Part shown: positions 7,863 to 16,610 of the stretch, in pieces
How the letters are laid out: each line of letters opens with the position of its first letter
How positions within the stretch are numbered: the stretch's first letter is position 1
The notes under the pieces: model-generated
Database searches by the model: none
Seen by the model: only the letters and a program-made list of their open reading frames with translations
What the model was told of the DNA's origin: nothing
From: Fidelibacterota bacterium
GTDB taxonomy: Bacteria > Fidelibacterota > UBA8477 > JABMPR01
Length of the DNA: 64,000 bases
Assembly: GCA_024278595.1 (NCBI GenBank)
Contig: JAJRSW010000068.1
Location: forward strand, 1-64,000
Direction of reading: 5' to 3'
Program-made: the position numbers and the translations under genes

Positions 7863-9221
7863 ATGACTAACAAAACAGATCACTCAACGAATTGGAGCAC
7901 AATCTCAGGGGCCATCGTCGTGTTTGCAAACATCGGAGCATTACTTAGTGTAATTGTCCTGATCGTGACGCTATTGATCGCCACTCCTGCATTTGCCCAG
8001 GGGGCAGGTCAGCAGATCAGTATTAATCTTCATGACCTGGCAAATTTCGACCAGGGTCTTACTCAGGATATGAAAGAAGTTGAAAATGAACTCAACCAAG
8101 TAGCCAAAGAAGTTCAAGCAGCCCTGGATGAGGTCGGTATCGAAACGGGTATCAAGATCAATTTTGGTGACGATGAAGGTGGTTCACGTCCCAAACTGGG
8201 TGTGTACCTCAATAATATGGATTTTGAAGACGCCTATAAAATGCGCTACCCCTATGCTTTTGGTGTATTGGTAAATGGCACAGTGAACAATGGTAGTGCC
8301 GACAGAGCCGGGATAATCGAAGATGATATTATCATGTATTTTGATGACACAAAAGTACTGTATGAAGATCATCTGGTCCGGTTGATCCGCAGTAAGCATT
8401 TTGGTGACGTGGTAAAGATTGTTTACTACCGCGATGAAGCCAAGGATTCAACAATGGTGACATTTGTTGAACCGCTAAAAAAGGACCAAGGAACCGCCCT
8501 GTCCATGGTTGATGAAAAGGAAAAAGAGAAGAAAAAGCGTAACTCTCGCGGTTATGGTGGCGGTGGTTTTACCCCTATGCTGGTTGAAGATCAGTTTACT
8601 GATGTAGGCGATTTGATGGAAGAGCTTGGTCTTAATTCCTCACCTTTCAAACCCGCAGGAATCGTTCTCTGGGGTGGCTCTGGTCAGGGATATGTCGGTA
8701 ATGGATGGTTCCTGGGTGGTTTTGGCAATGGTGGTGGTCTTTCCAATACTGTTACGGTGATGGATGGAACGATTCCAGTAGTGCGGAAAATCAACTTTGC
8801 AATGGGATTTGGTGGGTTGACAGTAGAAAAACGTCTGGCACCCTTTTCATGGGCAACCCTGGGTGCCGGTGTCGGTCTTGGCGGTGGTGGAATAGAACTG
8901 GCTGTCTCTCAAGATGACGGTAACTTTTCCTGGACAAACCTGGGAACAGAGTTGCTTAACACCAATAGTACGACCGTAAGGTTTTCGAAAAAATATGCCA
9001 TCGTCCATCCCCGAGCCAGTCTCATGCTTAAGCTCACGAGCTGGATGCGACTAAAGGCAGAGTACGGATATCTTTATGGTTATTCATTCAGTGAAGGCTG
9101 GAACACGACGCTGGGAAATTCTTCCATCGATATGGAACAGGACTCATACGAACTCGTCGGAAGTCCTAATACAGCACTGGAAGCCAGTACGATCTCACTG
9201 GGATTGTGGTTCGGATTCTAA
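7863..9221 (+). CDS. Exported PDZ-domain protein with a C-terminal beta-rich domain
   Basis: The start at 7863 has the best ribosome-binding site (AAAGGAAG, seven bases); ATGs at 7806 and 7824 are possible, while the ORF-track start at 7773 would overlap the putative promoter. A long hydrophobic segment (IVVFANIGALLSVIVLIVTLLI) ends in ATPAFAQ, a signal-peptidase-like site. Next comes a coiled, acidic region (MKEVENELNQVAKEVQAAL), then a PDZ domain (VLVNGTVNNGSADRAGIIEDDIIMYF) without any protease domain, a Gly-rich linker and a Gly/aromatic C-terminal half resembling outer-membrane strands, ending in GLWFGF. Such proteins bind other envelope proteins; the partner is unknown. Followed by a hairpin terminator at 9243. 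Confidence 0.7.
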   Translation: MTNKTDHSTNWSTISGAIVVFANIGALLSVIVLIVTLLIATPAFAQGAGQQISINLHDLANFDQGLTQDMKEVENELNQVAKEVQAALDEVGIETGIKINFGDDEGGSRPKLGVYLNNMDFEDAYKMRYPYAFGVLVNGTVNNGSADRAGIIEDDIIMYFDDTKVLYEDHLVRLIRSKHFGDVVKIVYYRDEAKDSTMVTFVEPLKKDQGTALSMVDEKEKEKKKRNSRGYGGGGFTPMLVEDQFTDVGDLMEELGLNSSPFKPAGIVLWGGSGQGYVGNGWFLGGFGNGGGLSNTVTVMDGTIPVVRKINFAMGFGGLTVEKRLAPFSWATLGAGVGLGGGGIELAVSQDDGNFSWTNLGTELLNTNSTTVRFSKKYAIVHPRASLMLKLTSWMRLKAEYGYLYGYSFSEGWNTTLGNSSIDMEQDSYELVGSPNTALEASTISLGLWFGF

Positions 9222-9242
9222 GCTAACACAAACCATCATCAG

Positions 9243-9285
9243 ATCATGATGCCGTTATCAACTCGATATCGGCATCATGATTTTA
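9243..9285 (+). terminator. Hairpin terminator after the PDZ gene
   Basis: A perfect twelve-pair stem (ATCATGATGCCG / CGGCATCATGAT) with a 15-base loop and a short T-rich tail (TTTTAACTAATT). Confidence 0.6.
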
Positions 9286-9303
9286 ACTAATTGTGGAGGA
9301 AAT

Positions 9304-9604
9304 ATGAGCACAATATCAACCAGCTTATTGGTTCTGATCGTCCTTGCCTCTCCACTGTACCCTGCCATGCTGACTCAAGAGCTGCAGGTGATTATGCCCA
9401 CCGGTGAACCAAACTCATCAGATGGGTTATCGGTTCTATGAGAAGCCCTGTCATCTGTCTTCAGGAGTGGCCTGGCACTGGAAGAAGATCTCTGGTGATC
9501 TTGAATATTTCAAACAGTACTCAACACTGGACCTGGATCGATCTGCCCCGGACATTGAACATTAGTACTTCGAGAAATTCCAGGCTAAACCAGAGCTTTT
9601 TTGA
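9304..9604 (+). pseudogene. Decayed small secreted-protein gene
   Basis: TGGAGGAAAT precedes an ATG at 9304 that opens a signal peptide (MSTISTSLLVLIVLASPLYP) but stops after 45 codons. The overlapping next frame (from 9422) carries protein-like sequence (MGYRFYEKPCHLSSG, VAWHWKKISGDLEYF) to a TAG at 9563-9565, and the frame beyond still reads YFEKFQAKPELF. A strong ribosome site followed by a frameshift and an in-frame stop suggests a recently broken gene, or a sequencing indel. No family recognised. The segment 9605-9733 holds nothing else I can support. Confidence 0.4.
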
Positions 9605-9733
9605 GAGCTGAACTTTAAGCAGAAAAAATTAACAATTAACGTGATCCTGGAATAGACAGGGTCCTGTATAGGCGACATCAGACAATGACACTCACGATGC
9701 ACCTAAAGAAAAATAGATCGAAAAGACCAGCCC

Positions 9734-10306
9734 TTGCTGCAGTTTCTTGCTGACAAAGTGGGCGCGGGAGCTCTTTTCATTTCCCAGCTACTTCTCACTG
9801 TAGTTGTCGGGACCGAACCCTATTTCCAGGATGTTGTTCTGGAAGTGAGCGGGGATCGCTTGTTCTGTTCGGGAAGACTTGTGGAAAGTTTCACCCCTGA
9901 TCTGAATCTGTTGCTCCAATCAGGCGATACCGTCATCATTCACTTCGAAGTCGACCTGGTGAGTACCACGAATGACTCAGTCGTTGCCAGAGCGAATTGG
10001 GAGCACCAGTTTCGTTATTCACTTCTGGAGGATAATTATTACGTTTATCGAAGTGAACACGATCGCCAGGAACAATTCTATAACTTTGAACAAGCGAAAC
10101 GGGAGTGGGTCAAGATTGAGAACGCTTTTTTCAGCAGAATGCGAGTCATGGATGATGATAAAGCATACTTTCTGAGAATATCAGCATTTATGGAAGAGAT
10201 GGATATGCCAGGCATTACAAAAAAGATAAATCTCATGTCGTTCTGGAATCGAGTCAGACCGGTCCATGTCTCAGAACCTTTTAAAAAAACACAGTTGATC
10301 CTATGA
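9734..10306 (+). CDS. DUF4390-like protein
   Basis: The protein starts with a hydrophobic segment (ALFISQLLLTVVVG) and then reads like DUF4390 proteins: VSGDRLFCSGRLVESFTPDLNLLLQSGDTV, a W..QFRYSLLEDNYYVY block, a Tyr-Phe helix and a C-terminal NLMSFWNRVRPVHVSEPF block. In many bacteria DUF4390 lies directly before an NtrY-type kinase, as here, where the stop overlaps the kinase start by ATGA. The start is unclear: this frame offers only a TTG, while an ATG with a basic n-region (MHLKKNRSKRPALAAVS) lies in another frame at 9697, so a frameshift near 9740 is possible. Its biochemical role is not known. Confidence 0.6.
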   Translation: MLQFLADKVGAGALFISQLLLTVVVGTEPYFQDVVLEVSGDRLFCSGRLVESFTPDLNLLLQSGDTVIIHFEVDLVSTTNDSVVARANWEHQFRYSLLEDNYYVYRSEHDRQEQFYNFEQAKREWVKIENAFFSRMRVMDDDKAYFLRISAFMEEMDMPGITKKINLMSFWNRVRPVHVSEPFKKTQLIL

Positions 10307-11499
10307 GATTAGGCATGCCCTCGTTTCGACTGCAAATTATAGTGTTGGTTAGCTTGGTCACGCTCATCGCTGCATTGTTGATGCGTGAATTTTTCATCAG
10401 CAATCTGAGTTCATATCAGGATCAGATCATCGACCTTTCAACCAAGGAAAAGGTCCGCGATCTATATATGAATTACAGCACAGTTTTAGATTCCAATCAG
10501 TCCACAACCTTTAATAGTGAGGTTGAAAGCATTCTTAGAGATCTGCATAAGATCGAGATCGCCGGAGACTTTTATAGTCGTGATATTCGACGCTATTCGG
10601 TGGGAATTGTCATCCTGATGGTCATTTTAACGGGGAGCATCTTTTTACTGCTATTCATGGTCATCACGCGACCCCTGGCACGTCTGCTTTTGGCCACGGA
10701 TCAATTGAAAAGTGGTGATTTTGAGATCCAAATCAGGGAGAGCCGTTTTTCACCCCTGAATGTTCTCATTGTGTCTTTCAATACCATGGTCAATGAATTG
10801 AACCAAAATCGGGAGCGGCTCATCGAGGCTGAAAAACAGACGATCTGGCAGGAAATGGCCAGGGCTATGGCCCATGAGATCAAGAATCCACTTACCCCCA
10901 TTCGCCTGGCTGCCCAGCGCCTGGAGGCAAAATACTACGAAGGCGCCCAAAATCTGCCTGAGGTCTTGGAGAAGTCCATGCGGGTCATCAATGAAGAGGT
11001 GGATAATCTGCAGGCCCTGGTGAACGCCTTCTCCGGTTTCGCAAAAATGCCGGAAGCCCAATTTGAACAGTACGATCTTAATCAACAGTTAAGAGATATC
11101 AGTGACCAATATTCAGATGATGCTCAGATCGAATTAAAACTAGATCCTGAATTGAAAGTGATCCACGCGGATACGATGCAGATGAAGCAGGTGCTGGTCA
11201 ATCTGATCCAGAATGCCATTCAGGCTTGCCCGGGTGAATCACATCTCAAACTGTCAACAAAAGTTCAGGACAGAGCCTGTTTGATCCAGATCACTGATCA
11301 CGGTCAGGGTATCTCTGATGCAGATCTGGTCAAGATATTTGAACCCTATTTTACCACCAAGAAAAAGGGCACGGGTCTGGGGCTGGCCATCGTAAGACGC
11401 ATCATTCGCCAACACGGTGGAGACATCAGGGCTTTTAGTGCCCTGGGGGAAGGATCTACGTTTGAGATAAGTCTTCCCTGTAATCGTGTGACTGAATAA
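10303..11499 (+). CDS. NtrY-like membrane sensor histidine kinase
   Basis: Autophosphorylates on a histidine and passes phosphate to the response regulator encoded next. Two transmembrane helices (about 11-28 and 100-121) bracket a short periplasmic loop of about 70 residues, followed by a HAMP region (ITRPLARLLLATDQLKSGDF). The H-box MAHEIKNPLTPIRLAAQRLE gives His191. The N-box (LVNLIQNAIQAC), G1 (DHGQGIS), F-box (FEPYFTTKKKG) and G2 (GTGLGLAIV) are complete. The NPLTPI form of the H-box is typical of the NtrY/NtrB group. It is coupled to the DUF4390 gene and 28 bases from the regulator gene. Confidence 0.9.
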   Translation: MRLGMPSFRLQIIVLVSLVTLIAALLMREFFISNLSSYQDQIIDLSTKEKVRDLYMNYSTVLDSNQSTTFNSEVESILRDLHKIEIAGDFYSRDIRRYSVGIVILMVILTGSIFLLLFMVITRPLARLLLATDQLKSGDFEIQIRESRFSPLNVLIVSFNTMVNELNQNRERLIEAEKQTIWQEMARAMAHEIKNPLTPIRLAAQRLEAKYYEGAQNLPEVLEKSMRVINEEVDNLQALVNAFSGFAKMPEAQFEQYDLNQQLRDISDQYSDDAQIELKLDPELKVIHADTMQMKQVLVNLIQNAIQACPGESHLKLSTKVQDRACLIQITDHGQGISDADLVKIFEPYFTTKKKGTGLGLAIVRRIIRQHGGDIRAFSALGEGSTFEISLPCNRVTE

Positions 11500-11527
11500 T
11501 ATGAACGTAACTGGATAGGATGAGACA

Positions 11528-12898
11528 ATGGCTGACCATAAGATCAAAATACTAATTATTGATGATGAAAAGAATATTCGTCTCACGCTCCGGGATATCC
11601 TGGAGGATGACGGTCACCTGGTATTGGATGCCGCCAGCGGTGAAGCTGGCCTGGAGACCCTTAAACGGGAGAGCGTTGATCTGGTCTTATTAGATGTCCG
11701 TTTACCGGGCATGGATGGTATTGAAGTTTTAAAAGCAATTCGGAAGATCGCAGAAGATCTGGATGTTATTATGATCTCCGGCCATGCCACAGTAGGGACT
11801 GCGGTTGATGCTCTCCGAATTGGTGCGTATGATTTTCTGGAAAAACCATTATCCCTGGCTCGTGTGAAGCTGGCCATCAGGAATCTTTCTGAAAAGCAGT
11901 CCCTTACCAAACGGACTACTCTGATCAAGCAATCCGAGTCGATCAAGTACCGGCTTATCGGGGATTCGCCCCAGATCAATCTGGTCTTGGATACAGCTCG
12001 GCGAGTGGGGCCCACTCAGGCAAAAGTGCTTATTCGCGGTGAGAGCGGTACCGGAAAAGAGCTGGTCGCCCACGCCATTCACGCTGCCAGCTCACGGGGC
12101 GAAGATGCTTTTGTGAAATTCAATGCCGCCGCCATCCCCTCCGAGTTGGTAGAAAGTGAGCTGTTTGGACATGAAAAGGGAGCCTTTACCGGCGCCGTGG
12201 GACAAAAAAAGGGCAAGCTCGAAATGGCCAATGGCGGCACCCTATTCCTGGATGAGATCGGGGATATGAGTCTCTCCGCCCAGGCCAAGATCCTTAGAGT
12301 TCTGGAAGATGGGAAATTTGAACGGGTGGGCGGAACCCAGACCCAATCAGTAGATATTCGTCTGCTGGCTGCTACCAACAAACCGCTGGAGGAAATGGTG
12401 TCTACCGGTTTGTTCCGCGAGGATCTGTTTTATCGCTTGAATGTCGTCCCTATTAATTTACCTCCGCTGAGAGAACGGGAGGGTGACATCAAAATTTTAT
12501 TGAATCATTTTTTAGCCCACTATGCTGCAGAACTTAGTCTCAGCCCAAAACATTTCTCGCGGGATGCCATGACCATGCTGGTGGCTTACCCCTTTCCTGG
12601 GAATATCCGTGAATTACGAAACTTGATCGAGCGTCTTTACATTCTGAGTCCCAATACCGAGATGGATATTCATGAAATCAAACCGCATCTGAATCAGGTC
12701 ATCTCCGCCGAAGGTGATGCTGCGATCTTTACTGAAACCCGTCCTTTTTCCGAGGCCAAACGTATGTTTGAAGAACGATTTCTGGAGTCCCAGTTACGTC
12801 AACATGCCGGCAATATCAGTCGCACGGCTAAAAGTCTTAGCATGCAGCAATCCAATCTATCACGCAAACTGAAGGAACTCGGTCTGGGCAAGCCCTGA
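11528..12898 (+). CDS. NtrX/NtrC-family sigma-54-dependent response regulator
   Basis: Receiver domain with Asp56 in LLDVRLPG (acid pocket IDDE; Lys in EKPLSL), then an AAA+ domain with Walker A GESGTGKE (171-178), the sigma-54 contact loop GAFTGA (218-223), Walker B GGTLFLDEIGD and an arginine-finger region, then a Fis-type helix-turn-helix (GNISRTAKSLSMQQSNLSRK). All residues needed to remodel sigma-54 polymerase are present. AGGATGAGACAATG gives a ribosome site. Its kinase is encoded just upstream. A strong -24/-12 promoter lies 2.8 kb downstream (15697), a reasonable but untested target. Confidence 0.93.
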   Translation: MADHKIKILIIDDEKNIRLTLRDILEDDGHLVLDAASGEAGLETLKRESVDLVLLDVRLPGMDGIEVLKAIRKIAEDLDVIMISGHATVGTAVDALRIGAYDFLEKPLSLARVKLAIRNLSEKQSLTKRTTLIKQSESIKYRLIGDSPQINLVLDTARRVGPTQAKVLIRGESGTGKELVAHAIHAASSRGEDAFVKFNAAAIPSELVESELFGHEKGAFTGAVGQKKGKLEMANGGTLFLDEIGDMSLSAQAKILRVLEDGKFERVGGTQTQSVDIRLLAATNKPLEEMVSTGLFREDLFYRLNVVPINLPPLREREGDIKILLNHFLAHYAAELSLSPKHFSRDAMTMLVAYPFPGNIRELRNLIERLYILSPNTEMDIHEIKPHLNQVISAEGDAAIFTETRPFSEAKRMFEERFLESQLRQHAGNISRTAKSLSMQQSNLSRKLKELGLGKP

Positions 12899-12931
12899 TA
12901 AGTCTCTCTCTAAATAAAGAAACCACACCCT

Positions 12932-15376
12932 ATGAACATTGCTCGTTTAAGTTTTTTAACACTGCTTTTTTTATCAGTAACCCTCTCTGATACAGCGAAA
13001 AAACAAGTCTTTACAATGAAAACGCCAATCCCGCCAACCATCGATGGTGTCATCGATGAAGATGTTTGGGGTCTGGTTCAACCAGCCACTGAATTTTTTC
13101 GGTTTCAACCGGAGGGTGGGGGTCCTGCTCCAGTAAAGACCGAGATCAAATTTCTTTACGATGATGTGGCCCTCTATGTGGCAGCCATTATGTATGATCC
13201 TGAACCAACTGGTATTCCCACTCAGTTGGGCAAACGAGATAATGACGGTGTCGTCGCTGATTGGATCGGTCTCTGGATCAATCCCTTTAATGATGGTTCC
13301 AATGAGTTGAATTTTGCTGTGACCGTTGCCGGCGCCCAAATAGACCGGAAATTCAGTCCGGAGAATGTTGACGGCAACTGGAACCCCGTTTGGTCCAGCA
13401 GGGTTACCATTCACGAATTGGGGTGGTCCGTAGAAATGGCAATTCCTTTCAGTCAGATCCGTTTTCCGGCGAAAGATGTTCAGACCTGGGGTATGAATAT
13501 GGCACGTAGTCGCGCCGCTGTACAGGAGGTCTATACCTGGACCGACCTGGATAAAGCTGGTGAAAATTTTGCCCAACAGGCAGGTGTGCTGCATGGGATC
13601 CGAAATATTCAAACCCCTTTGAGACTTTCATTCACACCCTATGCCGCAGCCTCACTGGAACACTATCCCTATGATGAAGCAGGCAAAAGCAATTTTTCCA
13701 GTATTTACCGTGGCGGCATGGACCTTAAATATGGTATCAATGAGAGTTTTACGCTTGATATGACCCTGATCCCGGATTTTGGGCAGGTTCAATCCGATAA
13801 CCAGGAGTTAAATCTGACCCCCTTTGAGATCCGTTATGATGAGCATCGACCTTTCTTTACCGAAGGGACTCAACTCCTTCAAAAAGCTGGTCTGTTCTAT
13901 TCACGTCGGGTGGGATCGATGCCTGTGCGGTACTGGCAGGTCGCCAGTGAGGGGCTACTGGAAGCGGGAGAAACAATTCTTCACAACCCGGATGTGGTTC
14001 AATTGATCAATGCCACCAAGGTAACCGGGCAGACAGTAAATGGTATTGGTTTGGGTTTCTTCAACGCCATCACAGCAGAAACCCATGCCATCATCAGTGA
14101 TTCTTTGGGGGTTGAGCGCGAATATATGACAAATCCTCTGTCCAACTACAACCTGCTTGTTGTGGGTCAGAATCTCAGGAATGGATCTGATTTCAGCGTG
14201 GTCAACATCAATGTGCAACGTTTCTCTGGAGCTGACTCCACCGATGATTTTCGAGATGCCAATGTCCTTGGTTTTCAAACCCGCTTGTTGACGAAGGATT
14301 CGAAATGGGTTTTAAATGCCAGTGGCGCCCATGATTGGTTAATGTATTCAGATAGTGTCTCAAAGGGCTATAAATATAATATTGAGATAGCAGAAGCGCT
14401 GGGAATCCTGCAGTATGGTTTGGGCCACTATGTGGAGAGCGAGTTCTATGACCCCAACGATCTGGGTTTTCTCAGGCAGCCCAATGAGATCAGCCAGAAT
14501 GGCTGGATCAGCTTGCGTACACTGAATCCCGTCTGGAGGGTTAACCAGGCGAACATTAAAATAAGAGCTAATTATTCCAGCCGGTTTAACCCCCGGAAAT
14601 ATTCCAGCTTTAACTTGAATCTTAATTACAACATGACATTTAAAAATTATATATCCTGGGGTGGGGGTGGATCCTGGCGACCCAGGGAATCACACGATTA
14701 TTATGAACCCCGCATTGATAACCGTTATTTTGCCATCCCCACAGGCCTCAATTTACACACCTGGTTGTCCTCAAATAAAAATAAAGCCTTTTCCATGAGT
14801 GGATGGACGGGGGCTTCAACAAAAAATATCAGGGACTCCCAATGGCATGGTGGTGGCATCTCACCACGCTGGAGGGTGAATAATCGCTGGTTCATGCGAT
14901 ATAATCTCGAAATGCATTTTAATGATCATGATTATGGATTTGCGAGTTATGATGCTATGGGTGACCCGGTCTTTGGTGAACGTGATCAGGTTACCATTAC
15001 CAACAGTTTCTATTCCAGCTATATTTTCAGTCCTGACCTGGAGTCTGATATCCGGATGCGTTATTACCGGTCAGCTGTGGAATACCTGGACTTCTTTGAC
15101 CTGCGTGAGGATGGCAATCTAGACCCCAGCTCATATAGTGCTGAGCTGAATACCGTGTTTGGTGCCTTTACCATTGATGCAGTCATGACCTGGCGCTTTT
15201 CCCCGGGAAGTGAGTTGAACGTTACCTGGAAGAACGCCATTTTTACCTATGGGGATGATCCTGGGATCTCCTATCTTCAGGATGTCAGGGACTTGCCTGA
15301 CCTGGATCAGAACAATAGTATTTCAGTCAAATTACTGTACTACATAGATACCTGGGATCTGAAACACAAACTCTAG
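12932..15376 (+). CDS. DUF5916 outer-membrane protein with N-terminal CBM9-like domain
   Basis: Signal peptide (MNIARLSFLTLLFLSVTLSDT), then a carbohydrate-binding-family-9-like domain (IPPTIDGVIDEDVWGLVQPATEFF ... DWIGLWINPFNDGSNELNFAV), then about 550 residues of alternating aromatic strands (for example DFGQVQSDNQELNLTPFE and YDEHRPFFTEG) typical of DUF5916. Length 814 fits the family. These proteins are thought to be outer-membrane barrels with a surface or periplasmic sugar-binding-like domain; substrate unknown. It starts 33 bases after the regulator gene with no promoter visible between, so it may be read from the same transcript. A terminator follows. Confidence 0.82.
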   Translation: MNIARLSFLTLLFLSVTLSDTAKKQVFTMKTPIPPTIDGVIDEDVWGLVQPATEFFRFQPEGGGPAPVKTEIKFLYDDVALYVAAIMYDPEPTGIPTQLGKRDNDGVVADWIGLWINPFNDGSNELNFAVTVAGAQIDRKFSPENVDGNWNPVWSSRVTIHELGWSVEMAIPFSQIRFPAKDVQTWGMNMARSRAAVQEVYTWTDLDKAGENFAQQAGVLHGIRNIQTPLRLSFTPYAAASLEHYPYDEAGKSNFSSIYRGGMDLKYGINESFTLDMTLIPDFGQVQSDNQELNLTPFEIRYDEHRPFFTEGTQLLQKAGLFYSRRVGSMPVRYWQVASEGLLEAGETILHNPDVVQLINATKVTGQTVNGIGLGFFNAITAETHAIISDSLGVEREYMTNPLSNYNLLVVGQNLRNGSDFSVVNINVQRFSGADSTDDFRDANVLGFQTRLLTKDSKWVLNASGAHDWLMYSDSVSKGYKYNIEIAEALGILQYGLGHYVESEFYDPNDLGFLRQPNEISQNGWISLRTLNPVWRVNQANIKIRANYSSRFNPRKYSSFNLNLNYNMTFKNYISWGGGGSWRPRESHDYYEPRIDNRYFAIPTGLNLHTWLSSNKNKAFSMSGWTGASTKNIRDSQWHGGGISPRWRVNNRWFMRYNLEMHFNDHDYGFASYDAMGDPVFGERDQVTITNSFYSSYIFSPDLESDIRMRYYRSAVEYLDFFDLREDGNLDPSSYSAELNTVFGAFTIDAVMTWRFSPGSELNVTWKNAIFTYGDDPGISYLQDVRDLPDLDQNNSISVKLLYYIDTWDLKHKL

Positions 15377-15389
15377 AGCTGACTTTCAT

Positions 15390-15427
15390 ACCTTGCGAGG
15401 GTGCTAAACCTTCGCAAGGTCATTTTT
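15390..15427 (+). terminator. Terminator after the DUF5916 gene
   Basis: Stem ACCTTGCGA / TTCGCAAGGT closes an imperfect loop and is followed by CATTTTTAAT. The same CCTTGCG...CGCAAGG arms recur at 63233-63265, so the hairpin is also a dispersed repeat. Confidence 0.6.
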
Positions 15428-15437
15428 AATGACTTAT

Positions 15438-15613
15438 CCTCCCACTTTAGTCTCTCTGAACAGAGTGAAGAATCTCCCGAATCAAACCAGCAGATCCTTC
15501 GGTCTACGACCTCCAGGAAGACAAAATATAAGACCCTCCCACTTTAGTCTTTCTGAACAGAGTGAAGAATCTCCCGAATCAAACCAGGATATCCTGCGAC
15601 CTCTAGCAAGACT
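15438..15613. repeat. Tandem direct repeat, two units
   Basis: A 97-base unit (15438-15534) is followed at once by a second, shorter unit (15535-15613); both open with CCTCCCACTTTAGTCT and contain GAACAGAGTGAAGAATCTCC. The GAACRGAGTGAAGAATCTC word resembles dispersed junk repeats common in uncultured FCB genomes. No coding potential is credible. Confidence 0.7.
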
Positions 15614-15696
15614 TAATCAAAATATTCAGCATGAAAACGGTAATTTCCCACTAGCAACCAATACCCATTTATATCTTCTGAATTTCACCGGCTTTG

Positions 15697-15712
15697 TGGC
15701 ATAGAGATTGCC
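15697..15712 (+). promoter_or_regulatory. Sigma-54 (-24/-12) promoter of the NfnAB-like operon
   Basis: TGGCATAGAGATTGCC matches the TGGCAY-N5-TTGC consensus exactly, with GG and GC ten bases apart. It lies about 30 bases before the start codon at 15742, leaving a short leader containing AGGAGAG. A sigma-54 activator (11528-12898) is encoded nearby. Confidence 0.72.
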
Positions 15713-15741
15713 TCAGGTTTGGCTGAAAACAGGAGAGTTCT

Positions 15742-16608
15742 ATGTATAAAATATTAAAAGCTGAGTTCATTGCCCCCAATGTAAAAAGCTTCATTATTGA
15801 AGCCCCTCATATAGCAAAAAAGCGCCAGGCTGGCCAATTCATCATTCTTCGCGTTCATGATAAAGGTGAGCGAATCCCCATCACCATCGCTGATTCCAAT
15901 CCTGATGAAGGCTGGATCAATATCATTGTTCAAGGCCTGGGTAAAACCAGTGCCCATCTGAATACACTGGAGACCGGTGACCATCTCCAGGATCTGGTGG
16001 GGCCACTGGGACTCCCCACTCACATTGAAAACTGGGGCACCCTGGTCTGTATCAGTGGCGGCGTGGGAACGGCTGAAGCACTGCCCATCGCCGCTGCCGG
16101 AAAAGCAGCTGGAAACCGGGTTATCTCCATTATTGGAGCGCGGAATAAGGATCTGATCATTGCTGAAAACCACATGGCAGAGTTGGTGGATGAAGTCCGT
16201 ATCTCAACTGATGATGGATCTGCCGGACGCCATGGCCTGGTTACTGATGTGCTTCAGGATCTCATGGATGAAGGTGTTAAACCGGATATGATCGTTGCCA
16301 TTGGCCCCCTGCCCATGATGGCAGCTGTTTCCAACCAGACCAAAGCAATCGGAATTCCAACCATGGTGAGCCTGAATGCAATTATGGTAGATGGTACTGG
16401 AATGTGCGGCGCCTGTCGGGCAACTGTGGGCGGTAAAACAGTCTTCGTCTGTGTAGATGGACCTGAGTTTGACGGTCATCAGGTAGATTTTAAGGAACTG
16501 GGAATGCGTCAGAAGATGTACCAGAAACAAGAGGCCGAATCACATAAGTGCTTCCTCGAAAGACAAATGAAAAAGCTTAAAGCTGAACAAGTGCTAGCGG
16601 AGGTTTGA
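15742..16608 (+). CDS. FAD/NAD-binding, [2Fe-2S] subunit of an NfnAB/SudAB-type oxidoreductase
   Basis: A ferredoxin-NADP reductase-like subunit: FAD domain with RIPITIAD, NAD domain with ISGGVGTAEALP, and a C-terminal [2Fe-2S] site (GMCGACR ... FVCVDGP). In NfnAB it couples NADH, ferredoxin and NADP by electron bifurcation; in SudAB the homologue reduces polysulfide. Sequence alone does not separate these. AGGAGAG precedes the start. It is the first gene of a three-gene operon behind a sigma-54 promoter; the next gene encodes the large subunit 2 bases on. Length 288 is normal. Confidence 0.88.
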   Translation: MYKILKAEFIAPNVKSFIIEAPHIAKKRQAGQFIILRVHDKGERIPITIADSNPDEGWINIIVQGLGKTSAHLNTLETGDHLQDLVGPLGLPTHIENWGTLVCISGGVGTAEALPIAAAGKAAGNRVISIIGARNKDLIIAENHMAELVDEVRISTDDGSAGRHGLVTDVLQDLMDEGVKPDMIVAIGPLPMMAAVSNQTKAIGIPTMVSLNAIMVDGTGMCGACRATVGGKTVFVCVDGPEFDGHQVDFKELGMRQKMYQKQEAESHKCFLERQMKKLKAEQVLAEV

Positions 16609-16610
16609 GC

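Noticed and set aside
15429-15704. 91-aa ORF in the tandem repeat region
   Set aside because: Translated from the direct repeat itself, with repeat-driven sequence and no ribosome site.
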